Shown here one piece after another: positions 44,085 to 54,096 of a DNA stretch of 64,000 bases. The first letter of the stretch is position 1. Every line of letters begins with the position of its first letter. Made by a program: the position numbers and the translations under genes. The notes beneath the pieces were generated by a model, which was not told where the DNA came from, made no database searches, and was given only the letters and a program-made list of their open reading frames with translations. Source of the stretch: PMG-095 sp037200885 (GTDB lineage Bacteria > Myxococcota_A > Polyangia > Polyangiales > Polyangiaceae); NCBI GenBank assembly GCA_037200885.1, contig JBBCIN010000001.1, positions 2,418,001 to 2,482,000 of the forward strand, given 5' to 3'.

Positions 44085-45322
44085 CGCGCGTTCCTTTCCT
44101 TGATCCTCTGCCCGTCCGCGAGGCCTTGCGGCGGGTTACTGACGAGTTTGGTGCCGGCGCTCACGCCACTGACGACTTCGAACCCGCTGCCCGCGGCGGG
44201 GCCCAGGGTCAGTGTCGTCAGGCGTACGACGCCGCCCTCCAAGCGGTACACGACCTTGCTGCCCTGCACCTCCGCGACGGCGCTGCCGGGCACGACGGTC
44301 TTGGGTGGCGTTTTCATGGCTTCCTTGTCGAGCTCGCCGCTGAGGAAGCTGACGCGAGCGGCCATGTCGGGCAGCACGCCCTCGTTCTCGTCCACGAACG
44401 CCACTTTGACCGTGACCGTCGCCTTGGTGCGATTCACCTTGGGCGTTACCTCCACGGCCCGGCCGCGGTAGCGCTTGCTCGGAAAGGCATCCATCACGAT
44501 CTCGCACGGCCCACCCATCTTGATCTGCGACAAGCGCTGCTCGGGCACATCCGTCTCGACCATCAACGTCGTAAAGTCCGCAATCTGCACGCCGCCCATG
44601 TCGATGGCGATGCCCGCCGGTTGTGGCCCCACGAACTCACCGATCTGCGGCGGCTTGTTCACGACCGTGCCGGAGATGGGCGCGACCAAAGTATAGCTGA
44701 CCAAGTTGACTCTGAGCGCCGTAGCGAGCGCCTCCTGCGCCTTCACATCGGCCTCCGCCGCTTGCACTTGGGCCTTCAACGAGGCGCTGCGCGCGACCAG
44801 GTCTTCCGTAGCGCCTTTGGGGCCGATGCCCGCCTCGGACAGCGACTGCGCGCGCCGCGTTTGCTGCTCGACGTCGAGCAGATTCGCTTTCGCCATCATC
44901 ACGCGCGCACGCGCGGCCGCCACTTGGCTATCCTGCGAAGCGATCCCCGCTTTCTGATCGGCGGTGTCGATCTCGAGCAGCAAATCACCAGCCTTGACCT
45001 TGCTGCCCTGCTTTACGTTCTGCACACGGACCTTGCCGGCAACCTTGGGCGCTACCGAAGACAAAGTTTGCGCCACCACGTAACCCGTCGAGGTGAGCTC
45101 TACCGAGGCTTGAGCCGGTGAAACCGTGATCACTTCCGTGACGTCGACTTCGGTCTTGAACACGGCCGATTCCAAATACGGCAGCCCGAACCGATAGGCC
45201 GCGCCCGCCGCCCCAAGCGCGAGCAGCACCGTAACGATCACGCCGATGAGACTCCTGCCTTTCGGCCGCGCGGTGCGGTCGATCTTCAGCGAGGCCAGGT
45301 CAGAAGATAGCTGGTCAGGCAT
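44081..45322 (-). CDS. HlyD/MacA-type periplasmic adaptor subunit
   Basis: The 413-residue protein has one N-terminal membrane span (SLIGVIVTVLLALGAAGAAY). The lipoyl-like part has GKVRVQNVKQGSKVKAGDLLLEID. A coiled-coil hairpin of about 80 residues follows (ARVMMAKANLLDVEQQTRRA), then a beta-barrel domain with TLVAPISGTVVNKPPQIGEFV. It links inner-membrane permeases to an outer-membrane channel. No TolC-like gene is in the window. It is the first gene of the efflux operon, whose promoter must lie just above 45322. Confidence 0.9.
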   Translation of the reverse strand: MPDQLSSDLASLKIDRTARPKGRSLIGVIVTVLLALGAAGAAYRFGLPYLESAVFKTEVDVTEVITVSPAQASVELTSTGYVVAQTLSSVAPKVAGKVRVQNVKQGSKVKAGDLLLEIDTADQKAGIASQDSQVAAARARVMMAKANLLDVEQQTRRAQSLSEAGIGPKGATEDLVARSASLKAQVQAAEADVKAQEALATALRVNLVSYTLVAPISGTVVNKPPQIGEFVGPQPAGIAIDMGGVQIADFTTLMVETDVPEQRLSQIKMGGPCEIVMDAFPSKRYRGRAVEVTPKVNRTKATVTVKVAFVDENEGVLPDMAARVSFLSGELDKEAMKTPPKTVVPGSAVAEVQGSKVVYRLEGGVVRLTTLTLGPAAGSGFEVVSGVSAGTKLVSNPPQGLADGQRIKERNAR

Positions 45323-45979
45323 ACTGTGCCCCCGGATAGCACAGCTTCGATCCCGCGTCGCAGTCGCGCCACGAGCGCGGGCGCAGCCGCGGATTGCTCG
45401 ACGATCGCCATGCTGTTGCCATTGCTACTTCGTCCCGAAAAAGTGGGTTGATGGTCACGCGCCACGTCGCGCGCGTCTCAGCCTTCGGCGTCGCGCTTCG
45501 GTTTGTGAAGAAGTGTGGTTCTCCACCCGGCTGGTCCTCGATTCACCGAGCGGCTCATTCGTCGGTAGGCGCGAGTGCGTGGGGTCGAGCTTCATGAGGT
45601 AGCGGAGAGTCTCCCAGGGCCCCCAACATTGTCGCTCGCCGTTCATGCTCCGATCGATCCGCGATCTCCGCATGGGCATTGGCCGATGAGTGACATCGTC
45701 GACTCATCGCGCACTCGTTCGCGCATGCTCGCTGTCGGCATTCTCAGCGCGCCGCCATTGCGCAAGCATCTCGTCATTCAACAGTCAGTGCAGGCAGTGA
45801 CGATTGCCGAGGACCTTGGCCACTCGATGTGCCGTGCTTGGTTATGAGTCGACCGTCGAAAACCGCCGTCTGTCCGCCGGGGCATTCTTCTTCGGATCGT
45901 TCGATCGCAGTAAAGCGACGGCTAGATAAAGCGAGTCTTTGGCGACGTCAGCGCTCTGATTCGGTCGCTATGTTACACG

Positions 45980-46552
45980 CTATGTTACAAAAGATGACGA
46001 CCGCAGCGTGCTTTCGCGAGCCATCGGTCCGTGCTCTAATTCATGGCGGGCGCGGCAAGGAGACGGGGCCTGATGGAACTCAACGGCGAGCCGGAGGCGT
46101 CTGGGCAGCAAAAGATCAGCCTCCGAGCGCAGATGTTCTGCTCGGCATACCACCTGAGTCCTCGCGAGCACCAGATGTGCCTGAACGTTCGCGAGCGTTT
46201 TGCCGACCGAATCTGCAAAGGCCAGCAGTTGCTTGTCCAACTCTCTCCCGCCGCGCAGCTCCACGCGACACATTTTGGACCGGCACTCGACGTCCGGGAC
46301 CGCAGCGCGAATCACTGGGTTGGCAGCGATGGCAGTTGCCAACGCGTCCTTCGTACTCGCCGCCCACCCGCGATCGAACGGTTCCACCGCAAACGCCGAG
46401 GGCAAGACGGTCACGTGCTCTTTCCACGCTTCGGTCGAGCGCTTCGTGATTGCTCGCCAACAGCAGCTCGAACATCTAACATGGGGATCTGAGCCAGCCG
46501 CGTCCCCATTTTGGGTACGCCCGTCGCGGCTGCGCGCGCCTAGATGCCTCAT
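45980..46552 (-). pseudogene. Possible remnant of a Cys-motif secreted protein
   Basis: The middle part of this frame reads like a real protein (FDRGWAASTKDALATAIAAN, then PDVECRSKMCRVEL), similar in style to secreted myxobacterial proteins with a CxxxxCR strand pair. The residues before it carry no signal peptide. The residues after HLVLARTQ become Arg/His-rich and non-protein-like, as if the frame had shifted. It is probably a decayed gene. The rest of 45323-46731 holds only the 29-bp repeat copy at 46637 and an imperfect inverted repeat at 46588-46626. Confidence 0.35.
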
Positions 46553-46636
46553 GTGAGCGCCCAGCCAGCAGCGCTCAGCGACGCGAGTTCTCAGTCGGAC
46601 GAACCGCTGCGACTGAGTCGAGAACAGCGCGCGCTG

Positions 46637-46665
46637 TGAGGTGCGTTGCGGGATCGCGAGCGCCC
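46637..46665. repeat. Dispersed 29-bp repeat, copy 2
   Basis: Matches 19382-19410 in all but two of 29 bases (GAGGTGCGTTGC core and GCGAGCGCCC end). It lies 67 bases beyond the stop of the minus-strand MFS gene. An imperfect inverted repeat built on GTTCTC/GAGAAC lies immediately before it (46588-46626). Confidence 0.5.
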
Positions 46666-46731
46666 CCTCCTACGAACGACAACGCGCGTTATTTCTGACC
46701 TCACCGGCTGCGGTCGGGGCGCGTGTGAACG

Positions 46732-48015
46732 TTAGCGAGCGGCGTCGGGGAGCTTCACGAAGGCCAGCAAGCAGCCGCACAGGGCCAGCGCGCCTACGTA
46801 GTGCGCGGGCGCCAGTTTGTCGCTCTTCAGCCACAGGGTGAGGACGACTGGCGTGAGGCCGCCGAAAATCGCGTAGGCAACGTTGTAGGAGAACGACAAG
46901 CCCGAGAAGCGGATCTTGGCTGGGAACGCACGCACGAGCACGAAGGGCACCACCCCGATGCTGCCGACGCACAGACCGGTGACGGCATAGGCCGCAAACA
47001 GCGCCGCGCCCTCGAGCGGCAGCGAGTGATAGAAATACGAGCTCGAGGCGAGCAACGCCAAGCTGCCCAAAGACAATGCCCATTTGCTGCCAATGCGATC
47101 TGCGAGCCAGCCGAACAGCACGCAACCACAGGTCAAACAAATGATCGCTACGCTGTTTGCTTGCAGCGACACTTTGGGCGCGACCTTGAACACCGTTTGC
47201 AGGTACGTCGGAGTAAATAGGATCACGACCACGATCGCTGCGGATAGCACCCAGGTCAGTCCCATCGCCAAGAGCACGGCCGGAAGATGCCCTCGCACGA
47301 TGGTCTTCAGCGGCAGCTCCTCACTCAGCGCGCGGGCTTCGTGCATTTCTTTGAACACCGGCGTTTCTTGCAAGAAACGCCGCAAATACACGGCAAATAA
47401 TCCGAACCCGCCGCCGATGAGGAACGGGATCCGCCAGCCGAATGCGGCCACTTCAGCGGGCACGAAGGCGGTGTTGATGCTCGTGGCCACGAGCGATCCG
47501 AGCAGAATGCCCGCGGTGAGCCCCGCCGTCAGCGTGCCCACTGCGAAGCCGGTGTGGCGCTCGGGCACGTGCTCGGAAACGAACACCCAAGCTCCGGGCA
47601 CTTCACCGCCGATCGCGGCGCCCTGCAAAATGCGCAATGACAAAAGCAAAATCGGCGCGAGCGCGCCAACGCTGGCGTAGGTCGGCAGCAGGCCCATGCC
47701 GAGCGTGGGCACCGCCATCAGTAGGATGCTGAGCGTGAACATCTTCTTCCGACCCAGCAGATCACCGAAGTGCGCGATCACGATGCCGCCCACGGGCCGC
47801 GCCAAATAGCCGGCCGCAAAGATGCCGAATGTTTGCAGCTGGCGCAGCCACTCCGACATCTGCGGCGGGAAGAACACGCCGCTCAACGCCTTCGTGAAAA
47901 ACACGAACACTACGAAGTCGTAAAACTCCAGCGCGCCGCCGAGGGCCGCCAGAGCCAACGTGCGATAGTCGTTACTGCTCAGTGAGCGCGAGGCGGAAGA
48001 CGTCGTGGAAGGCAT
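46732..48015 (-). CDS. MFS transporter, metabolite:H+ symporter type
   Basis: The 427-residue protein has about twelve membrane spans. Features of the metabolite:H+ symporter branch (ProP, ShiA, KgtP relatives) are LALAALGGALEFYDFVVFVFF near the start, the loop signature GDLLGRKKMF, LLLSLRILQGAAIGGEVPGA with SEHVPERHTG, and RFLQETPVFKEM in the central loop. It imports a small organic acid, betaine or similar compound with protons. The substrate cannot be named. The zwf gene lies 54 bases upstream on the same strand. Confidence 0.9.
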   Translation of the reverse strand: MPSTTSSASRSLSSNDYRTLALAALGGALEFYDFVVFVFFTKALSGVFFPPQMSEWLRQLQTFGIFAAGYLARPVGGIVIAHFGDLLGRKKMFTLSILLMAVPTLGMGLLPTYASVGALAPILLLSLRILQGAAIGGEVPGAWVFVSEHVPERHTGFAVGTLTAGLTAGILLGSLVATSINTAFVPAEVAAFGWRIPFLIGGGFGLFAVYLRRFLQETPVFKEMHEARALSEELPLKTIVRGHLPAVLLAMGLTWVLSAAIVVVILFTPTYLQTVFKVAPKVSLQANSVAIICLTCGCVLFGWLADRIGSKWALSLGSLALLASSSYFYHSLPLEGAALFAAYAVTGLCVGSIGVVPFVLVRAFPAKIRFSGLSFSYNVAYAIFGGLTPVVLTLWLKSDKLAPAHYVGALALCGCLLAFVKLPDAAR

Positions 48016-48069
48016 GATCGCGGCAGACGATTCGCCTTTTTCTCGTCGGAGCGCAAGCGCATCGCGTCG

Positions 48070-49449
48070 TCAGTGGGCGTCAGCGACGGGGTTCGTCCAG
48101 CCTCCCTCGGGCGCGAGGCGCGCGGCTTCCGCCGGTCCCCACGAGCCTTTCTCGTAGTGATGAAGCTCGAAGTCGCTCTTGAGCGCGGCGTCCAACACGC
48201 GCCAGGATTCTTCGACCGCTTGGCGTTCTGCGTACAGCGTCGCGTCCCCGTCGAGGGCATCCCCGAGCAGGCGCTCGTAGGGGGCGAGGGCTCCCGCGGA
48301 CGAGCGGTGCAACACGAACTCGCTCGCTTCCCCAGCCGCTGCCTCGCCAGGCGCCTTGAGATTCGCCCGCAGCGCGACGAGGTTGTCCGGGCTTAGCCGA
48401 AAGCGAAGCGAGTTTGGCACGGGCGCTTGCTCGTCGTCGAGCACGGGCTGACACGCGGCTTTGAAATGCAAAATTGCGTCCGTTGCACTGAGGGCCAGAG
48501 ATTTGCCCGCTCGAATGTGGATCGGCACGCCCGCCCAGCGCGGTGAATCGATGAACAGCCGGAGCGCGGCGAACGTCTCTGTCTTCGAATCCTTGGCTAC
48601 GCCTTGCTCGCCGATGTAACCGCGGACTTGCGCGCGAATCAAATCCTCCGGCTTGAGCTCCTTCACTTGACTGAGCAAGTGGGTACGCCCGCTTCGAAGC
48701 GCGTCGTGGCCACGCTCGCTCGGCAGGTCCATCGTCAGACAAGTGACCACTTCCAACAAGTGGTTTTGCACGACATCGCGGATTGCTCCGACCGCGTCGT
48801 AGAACTCCGCCCGGCCCTCGACGCCGAAGCTCTCGGCCATCGTCAGCTCGATGCTGGCGATGTGCTCGCGGTTCCAGCTCGCCTCGAAGAGCGGATTGGC
48901 AGCCCGAAAATAGACGATGTTTTCCACCTGTTCTTTGCCCAGATAGTGGTCGATGCGAAATAGCGCGGACTCCGGAAAAGACGGGTACAGCGCTTCACTC
49001 AAGGCCTTGGCCGACTGCGCATCGTGAGCGAACGGCTTTTCGAGTACCAGTCGGCCGCCAGCGGCGAGCCCGGCCTGCGCCAAGTTCGCGGCGACTCGTT
49101 CGAAAACATCGGGAGGCAACGCAACGTAGCTCAGGGGATGTTCTGCACCAGCGAGCGCTTGCTTGATGGCTTGGAACGACTGCGGTTGGTCGTAGTCCAC
49201 GGCGACGTAGGACACTCGCTGTGAAAGCCGCTCGAACGTACCGGCGTCGAAATGACCGGTGTGCTCGATGCTCTGCTTGGCCTTGGCTCGAATCGCTTCC
49301 GTACCGATCGGCTTTCGACCGACCGCAATCACCGGCACATCCAAACGCCCGCTCTTCGTCAAGGCGAACAGAGCGGGCCAGATCTGTTTGTGGGCGAGAT
49401 CACCGGTCGCGCCGAAGAAGATCAATGCATCCGATCGAGGGCTTGCCAT
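48070..49449 (-). CDS. zwf: Glucose-6-phosphate 1-dehydrogenase
   Basis: The 459 residues include the nucleotide-binding motif FGATGDLAHKQIWPAL at the start, the substrate site RIDHYLGKEQVENI, with the conserved His and Lys, near residue 175, and the dimer-forming C-terminal domain with IRAGKSLALSATDA. It makes 6-phosphogluconolactone and NADPH, the first step of the oxidative pentose phosphate route. The length is slightly below the usual 480-500 residues, mainly at loops. No pgl or gnd gene is next to it. Confidence 0.95.
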   Translation of the reverse strand: MASPRSDALIFFGATGDLAHKQIWPALFALTKSGRLDVPVIAVGRKPIGTEAIRAKAKQSIEHTGHFDAGTFERLSQRVSYVAVDYDQPQSFQAIKQALAGAEHPLSYVALPPDVFERVAANLAQAGLAAGGRLVLEKPFAHDAQSAKALSEALYPSFPESALFRIDHYLGKEQVENIVYFRAANPLFEASWNREHIASIELTMAESFGVEGRAEFYDAVGAIRDVVQNHLLEVVTCLTMDLPSERGHDALRSGRTHLLSQVKELKPEDLIRAQVRGYIGEQGVAKDSKTETFAALRLFIDSPRWAGVPIHIRAGKSLALSATDAILHFKAACQPVLDDEQAPVPNSLRFRLSPDNLVALRANLKAPGEAAAGEASEFVLHRSSAGALAPYERLLGDALDGDATLYAERQAVEESWRVLDAALKSDFELHHYEKGSWGPAEAARLAPEGGWTNPVADAH

Positions 49450-49617
49450 GGCTCATAAGTTACTCGACTTTCGCCGACGAGCTCGGCAATTGCCGCGCAC
49501 GCAATTGCCTGATGGCCGACCGTATTCAGCGTGACATTTTTCATCGCAATGAAGGGTCGGTGGGAGCGCGGCGGCTCGGCCGCGCCCCGAGGGTCGCTGG
49601 ATATCGTGCTGCTGTGT

Positions 49618-50703
49618 TCAGTAGCGCACGCCGCCTTTCTGCGGCACGAACGGGGAGATCGGGCCGGAGCGGCCGTTGATGGTGGTTCCGCCGTAGGCGA
49701 AGCCGGGGATGATGCCCATGAAACCGGCAGGAAAATTCAGCGTCGGCGTCGAGAGCTCGTCCAGCTTGGCAACTTGCGCGGCGGGCAACACGAGATCTGC
49801 CGACACCAAGTTGTCGTCGAGCTGTTTTTTGCTGCGGGCGCCCAGGATGATCGAAGATACGCCCGGCTTTTGCGCGAGCCAGGCGAGCGCGACTCGCGCC
49901 GGAGTGGAATCGACCTCTTTGGCGATGGCGATCAGGGCGTCGATGATATCGTAGGTCTTATCGTTCAAGTTCCCCTCCGCCCAGGCGCCGCGGTCTGCCT
50001 TCTGGGTTCCATGATTGGCGCGTGTGTACTTGCCGGACAAGATCCCGCTCTTGAGCGGTGACCAAGGCGTGATGCCCAAGCCGAGCTCGCGAGCCATGGG
50101 CACGAGATCGCCCTCTACGGTGCGCTCCAAAAGTGAGTATTCGATTTGCAATGCAATCAACGGCGCCCAGTTGCGGAAGCGCGCGATCGTCTGCGCTTCG
50201 GCGCATTTCCACGCAGGAGTATCCGAGAAGCCGATGTAACGCACCTTGCCGCTGGCCACGAGGTCGTCGAGCGTGCGCATCGTCTCTTCGATTGGCGTGG
50301 TCTCGTCCCACGTGTGCATCCAGTAAAGATCGATGTAGTCCGTTTGCAGGCGTCGCAGCGAGTTCTCCAAAGAGGTGATGATGGCCTTGCGATTGCCGCC
50401 GCCGCTATTGGGATCGCCCGGGAACATGCCACCGAAAAACTTGGTCGCCAGTACGACGCGGTCGCGCTTCGAGCGATCCTTGGTCAGATGATCGCCGATG
50501 ATCTTTTCGGAATGGCCATGGGTATAGATATTCGCGGTGTCGATGAAGTTACCGCCTCGCTCGAGGTAATCGTCGATGATCGCGTTCGATTCCTCGACGC
50601 TGCTGCCCCAACCGAGATCCTCCCCAAAGGTCATCGCGCCGAGGCACAACGGCGAAACCCGCAATCCGGACCGACCGAGTGTGATGTAGTGATCGAGTGA
50701 CAT
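49618..50703 (-). CDS. Aldo/keto reductase
   Basis: The 361-residue (alpha/beta)8 oxidoreductase has the catalytic tetrad of the family: Asp and Tyr in NFIDTANIYTHGHSE, Lys in VVLATKFFGG, and His in LYWMHTWDE. The NADP site is in the segment ITPWSPLKSGILSGKY and the late SSIILGARSKKQLDDN. It reduces sugar or other aldehydes and ketones. The substrate is not predictable from sequence. Members of this branch are often annotated as YajO- or YghZ-like. Confidence 0.92.
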   Translation of the reverse strand: MSLDHYITLGRSGLRVSPLCLGAMTFGEDLGWGSSVEESNAIIDDYLERGGNFIDTANIYTHGHSEKIIGDHLTKDRSKRDRVVLATKFFGGMFPGDPNSGGGNRKAIITSLENSLRRLQTDYIDLYWMHTWDETTPIEETMRTLDDLVASGKVRYIGFSDTPAWKCAEAQTIARFRNWAPLIALQIEYSLLERTVEGDLVPMARELGLGITPWSPLKSGILSGKYTRANHGTQKADRGAWAEGNLNDKTYDIIDALIAIAKEVDSTPARVALAWLAQKPGVSSIILGARSKKQLDDNLVSADLVLPAAQVAKLDELSTPTLNFPAGFMGIIPGFAYGGTTINGRSGPISPFVPQKGGVRY

Positions 50704-50848
50704 CTTTGAGCTCCTGATTGAAATGGCAGTTCCGCAGCGCGGCCCCGCTCGGCCGAATTAGATGGGGCCGAACGCAGCCATTGTCTAGCGGGAACCGGCT
50801 GTGACAATCCTGCGACGGACGGCACCCTGCAGGTCAAGCCCTGAGCAA

Positions 50849-51139
50849 TCAACGCCGCTGCGGCCGCTTGCGCGCGGCGAGCTCCGCCTTCGCTTCGCGT
50901 GCGCCCCGCGCGGCCAGCTCGTCTGCGCGCTCGTTTCCGGCGTTGCCATTGTGGGCGCGCAGCCATTGCCAGCGCGCGACGAGTTGTTTGCTGCTGATGC
51001 AGGCCTCGATACTGCGGGCGCTATCGATGATCTGCGGGTCGACCGGGCCGCTTGATCAGGTAGCCCCAGCCGCCGGGCGCGCCGTCGGCCGCTTTGCAGG
51101 CCCGTCCGTGTCGCAGTGGTACTCGCTCTGTCCTGTCAT
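50849..51139 (-). pseudogene. Decayed RNase HI gene
   Basis: Three pieces of an RNase HI reading frame follow each other on the minus strand in different frames. First comes YHCDTDG (the start of the first active-site strand) after ATG 51139. The second is GAPGGWGYLIK, the glycine loop, shifted in frame. The last is VARWQWLRAHNGNAGNERADELAARG, the C-terminal helix with its conserved Asp, ending at the TGA at 50849-50851. The central part with the Glu and Asp catalytic residues is missing (about 60 residues). The remnant cannot make an active enzyme. It lies between the aldo/keto reductase gene and purT. Confidence 0.8.
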
Positions 51140-51240
51140 CGCGGCACGCTCGTAAATAGACTCTGTTTCGAAACCTAGTTCAATGGCCTCTGCCAAGCGC
51201 TGCTCTTGCTGAGCCAGGGCAACGGAAGTACTGGCTGGCG

Positions 51241-52440
51241 ATGCGTATCGGCACCCCACTATCCCCCTCGGCGACCCGCGTCATGCTGCTCGGCAGCGGA
51301 GAGCTGGGCAAGGAAGTGATCATCTCTCTGCAGCGTCTCGGGGTGGAGGTCATCGCTGTCGATCGCTACCCGAACGCGCCCGGACACCAGGTCGCTCATC
51401 GAGCGCACGTAATCACGATGACGGATGGAGCCGCGCTGCGCGAGTTGATCGAGCGCGAGCGTCCGCACTTCGTGGTGCCCGAGATCGAGGCGATTGCCAC
51501 GGGCGCGCTGCTCGAGATCGAGGCGGCCGGACTGACGCAGGTGATCCCGGTGGCGCGTGCCACGCAGCTGACCATGAATCGCGAAGGCATTCGCCGGCTG
51601 GCCGCCGAGACCCTGGGGCTGCCCACTTCGCCCTATCGCTTTGCGGACAGCCTGGAGGAACTGCGCGCCGCGATCGAGAGCGGCATCGGTTACCCCTGTT
51701 TCGTCAAACCCGTGATGTCGTCCTCTGGCAAGGGACAATCGCTGCTCAAGGGCCCGGGCGATGTCGCGCCCGCGTGGCAATACGCGAGCCAGGGTGGGCG
51801 GGTGAACCAAGGCAAGGTGATCGTCGAAGGTTTGATTGCCTTCGACTACGAGATCACGCTGCTGACCGTGCGTGCGATCGGCGAAAGCGGCCGAGTGGAG
51901 ACGTTCTTCTGCGAACCGGTCGGGCACGTTCAAGTCAAGGGCGACTATGTCGAGAGTTGGCAGCCGCACGCCATGTCACCGCTCGCGCTCGAACGCTCGC
52001 AAGCGATCGCGCGGGCGGTCACCGACAATTTAGGCGGACGCGGGATCTTCGGCGTCGAGCTGTTCGTGCGCGGGGACGAGGTGTGGTTCTCCGAGGTCAG
52101 TCCACGCCCGCACGATACGGGCCTGGTCACCTTGTGTTCACAGCGTCTCTCCGAGTTCGACCTGCACGCTCGCGCCATCCTCGGTTTACCGGTCGATGTC
52201 AGCTTGCGCCGTCCCGGTGCGAGCGCGGTCATCTACGGCGGACGCGACGAGGCCGCGATCGCATTCGAAGACGTCGATCACGCGTTGCGCGTGAGCGAGA
52301 GCGACCTGCGGCTATTCGGCAAGCCAGAGGCGTTCACGCGCCGTCGCATGGGCGTCGCGCTGGCCAACGCGGACGACGTCGCTGAAGCTAGAGTGCGCGC
52401 GAAAGAGTGCGCGTCGAGAGTGAAACCCGTCGGACCTTAG
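51241..52440 (+). CDS. purT: Formate-dependent phosphoribosylglycinamide formyltransferase
   Basis: The 399 residues span the three ATP-grasp domains. PurT segments include MLLGSGELGKEVIISLQRLG, GHQVAHRAHVITM, VVPEIEAIATGALLEIEAAG, the ATP loop VMSSSGKGQS, VEGLIAFDYEITLLTVRA, and GVELFVRGDEVWFSEVSPRPHDTG. It makes formyl-GAR from GAR, formate and ATP in purine synthesis. The ATG at 51241 puts 12 residues before the Rossmann motif, slightly long for the family. The stop is eight bases from the stop of the converging membrane-protein gene. Confidence 0.96.
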   Translation: MRIGTPLSPSATRVMLLGSGELGKEVIISLQRLGVEVIAVDRYPNAPGHQVAHRAHVITMTDGAALRELIERERPHFVVPEIEAIATGALLEIEAAGLTQVIPVARATQLTMNREGIRRLAAETLGLPTSPYRFADSLEELRAAIESGIGYPCFVKPVMSSSGKGQSLLKGPGDVAPAWQYASQGGRVNQGKVIVEGLIAFDYEITLLTVRAIGESGRVETFFCEPVGHVQVKGDYVESWQPHAMSPLALERSQAIARAVTDNLGGRGIFGVELFVRGDEVWFSEVSPRPHDTGLVTLCSQRLSEFDLHARAILGLPVDVSLRRPGASAVIYGGRDEAAIAFEDVDHALRVSESDLRLFGKPEAFTRRRMGVALANADDVAEARVRAKECASRVKPVGP

Positions 52441-52448
52441 TCGGCGAG

Positions 52449-53867
52449 CTACTTCGGCGACGGAACGAGAACCTGAAATACTCGGCCAACGACGTGGCGG
52501 GACTCGAGCGAGTATACGCTGAGCAAGCGATGGATCTGTCGCTCGTTGACGTGCCGAAAGAACCAAATTTGGTCGTCGGTCGACTCTAGCCACTGCCTCT
52601 CGCGATGAAGGAACGCGCCCCATTCGAGCACCTTCGCAGATTGGGTACCGCTCGAAGCGTAGCGCTCGTAAGCCCTCTGGCGGTCCCAACCGATGATGCC
52701 GACCAGCACGGGGGCTCGGGGCCGACTCTGATCGCGAATCTCCACGCACAGACTGCGGTCTCGATCCTGCTGCGCGATCTCCGAGAGGATCCGAGGGTAA
52801 CTCGCTAGTCCCTTCGAAAGGCATCCGGCAAAGACGAGCAGCGATCCTAGCCTCAGAGCCCAAGGGGAAGCGACCAGCGCCACTGACGGTAGCGCCGCGA
52901 GCAACACCAGATTTGGCAACTGGACGGGCACGGGCCCAACCCGATCACCGACGATAGCCATCAGGAGAACGCTGAGCAGCAGAGCCGGGACCGGCTGTCC
53001 GAATCGCCAAAGACGACGGCTCGCCAAGCACGCGCACACGCCAAGTGCATAAAAGAGAATTGTGATTCCTGCTTCGTCTCGAATGAAAACCGCGCTATGC
53101 GCGAGCTGCCTAGCAAGGCTCAGCGGGAGACGCGGAGCGTTCAACAGCCCGCGACGGCCATATACGTAGTCATGATAATGAGTGAGTACGACCGGCAGGT
53201 ATACTGCCAGCGCGGCCACTCCGAATTTTGCCAGCTTTAGTAAATGCCGGCTGGCGTTGCGCGCAAGCCCCGCTTCACTCAGCGAAACCGTGAGCACGAA
53301 TACGGTGAGCATTGGCCCGGACATGGGCGTGACCAACACGGAGAGACCGAACACGGCCCCCGCAACCAGCGGCACTTCGGCGAGAAACCAAGCATAGGAC
53401 AGGGCGATGAGGGATACAGAGACGACGTCGACCTCCGACAGCAACGAGCCCCTCAGCTCGGAGGGAAGTACCAACGCCAAGAGCACCGAAAAAACCGCGG
53501 CCCAGCGCGAGCCGCTCAGGCGTCGCGCAACGGCGTAGACCCCGATCAATCCGACCACGCCGATCGCCAGCACCATGACGTTCATGTTCAGATCCGTGCC
53601 AAAGGGCAGCAGCTTGTTGAACACGATGCCGAGCCCTAGGTAGCCGACGTGCGTGCTTCGACTGGCCAGGTCCAAGGCGTCGATCTGAGTATTGTAAGCG
53701 GCCGAGTCGCCGTTTTGCACAACGGGGCGCAGCAGGGTTGCGTGGGCAAAGAACAGCGCAACGAAGAAAGCAATCACGAGCGCCCGCGCGGCGGGTTCAT
53801 CGCCCAGCACCGCCCTAAGGTTCACGTGCTCTATCTGCGCGCGAACCGACCCGAAAAACTGTTTCAT
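52449..53867 (-). CDS. Polytopic membrane protein, GT-C glycosyltransferase-like
   Basis: The 472-residue protein has about ten membrane spans. The first large loop contains NGDSAAYNTQIDAL after the first span, an acidic loop placed as in GT-C enzymes (protein mannosyltransferases and DUF2723 proteins), then GIVFNKLLPFGTDLNMNVM. The C-terminal 110 residues are soluble. GT-C enzymes move a sugar from a lipid carrier onto lipid or protein on the outer face of the membrane. The family match is by layout, and a function in surface glycan assembly is inferred. Confidence 0.6.
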   Translation of the reverse strand: MKQFFGSVRAQIEHVNLRAVLGDEPAARALVIAFFVALFFAHATLLRPVVQNGDSAAYNTQIDALDLASRSTHVGYLGLGIVFNKLLPFGTDLNMNVMVLAIGVVGLIGVYAVARRLSGSRWAAVFSVLLALVLPSELRGSLLSEVDVVSVSLIALSYAWFLAEVPLVAGAVFGLSVLVTPMSGPMLTVFVLTVSLSEAGLARNASRHLLKLAKFGVAALAVYLPVVLTHYHDYVYGRRGLLNAPRLPLSLARQLAHSAVFIRDEAGITILFYALGVCACLASRRLWRFGQPVPALLLSVLLMAIVGDRVGPVPVQLPNLVLLAALPSVALVASPWALRLGSLLVFAGCLSKGLASYPRILSEIAQQDRDRSLCVEIRDQSRPRAPVLVGIIGWDRQRAYERYASSGTQSAKVLEWGAFLHRERQWLESTDDQIWFFRHVNERQIHRLLSVYSLESRHVVGRVFQVLVPSPK

Positions 53868-53935
53868 CGCCAGCGCAACTCAAATTTCGGTGGGCATGCG
53901 ATTAGTCCCGGTTCCTACCACGATGGCCGTGGGAG

Positions 53936-54010
53936 GTGAGGGCCGGCACACCGCCGGCGGGTGTGATTGGGAGAGCGGGGTTTGCACCTCCGCCGACGGG
54001 TGTGATTGGC
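53936..54010 (-). repeat. Two-core outlier copy of the palindromic repeat
   Basis: Two cores (ACACCGCCGGCGGGTGTGAT and ACCTCCGCCGACGGGTGTGA) lie in the same flanking context as the 17870-19275 array when read on the minus strand (CCAATCAC before the core). Together with the 54-bp repeat at 54097-54150 they fill the 418-base gap between the membrane glycosyltransferase-like gene and the VTT gene. No gene was seen in this gap. Confidence 0.65.
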
Positions 54011-54096
54011 GCGGGTCGCGGGTGGCTGGGGGCCGGCGACCTGACGCCGCTCGTCGGGATAGCGGCTCTGACAGCGCCAAGCGTCTCTCTCGCAGG

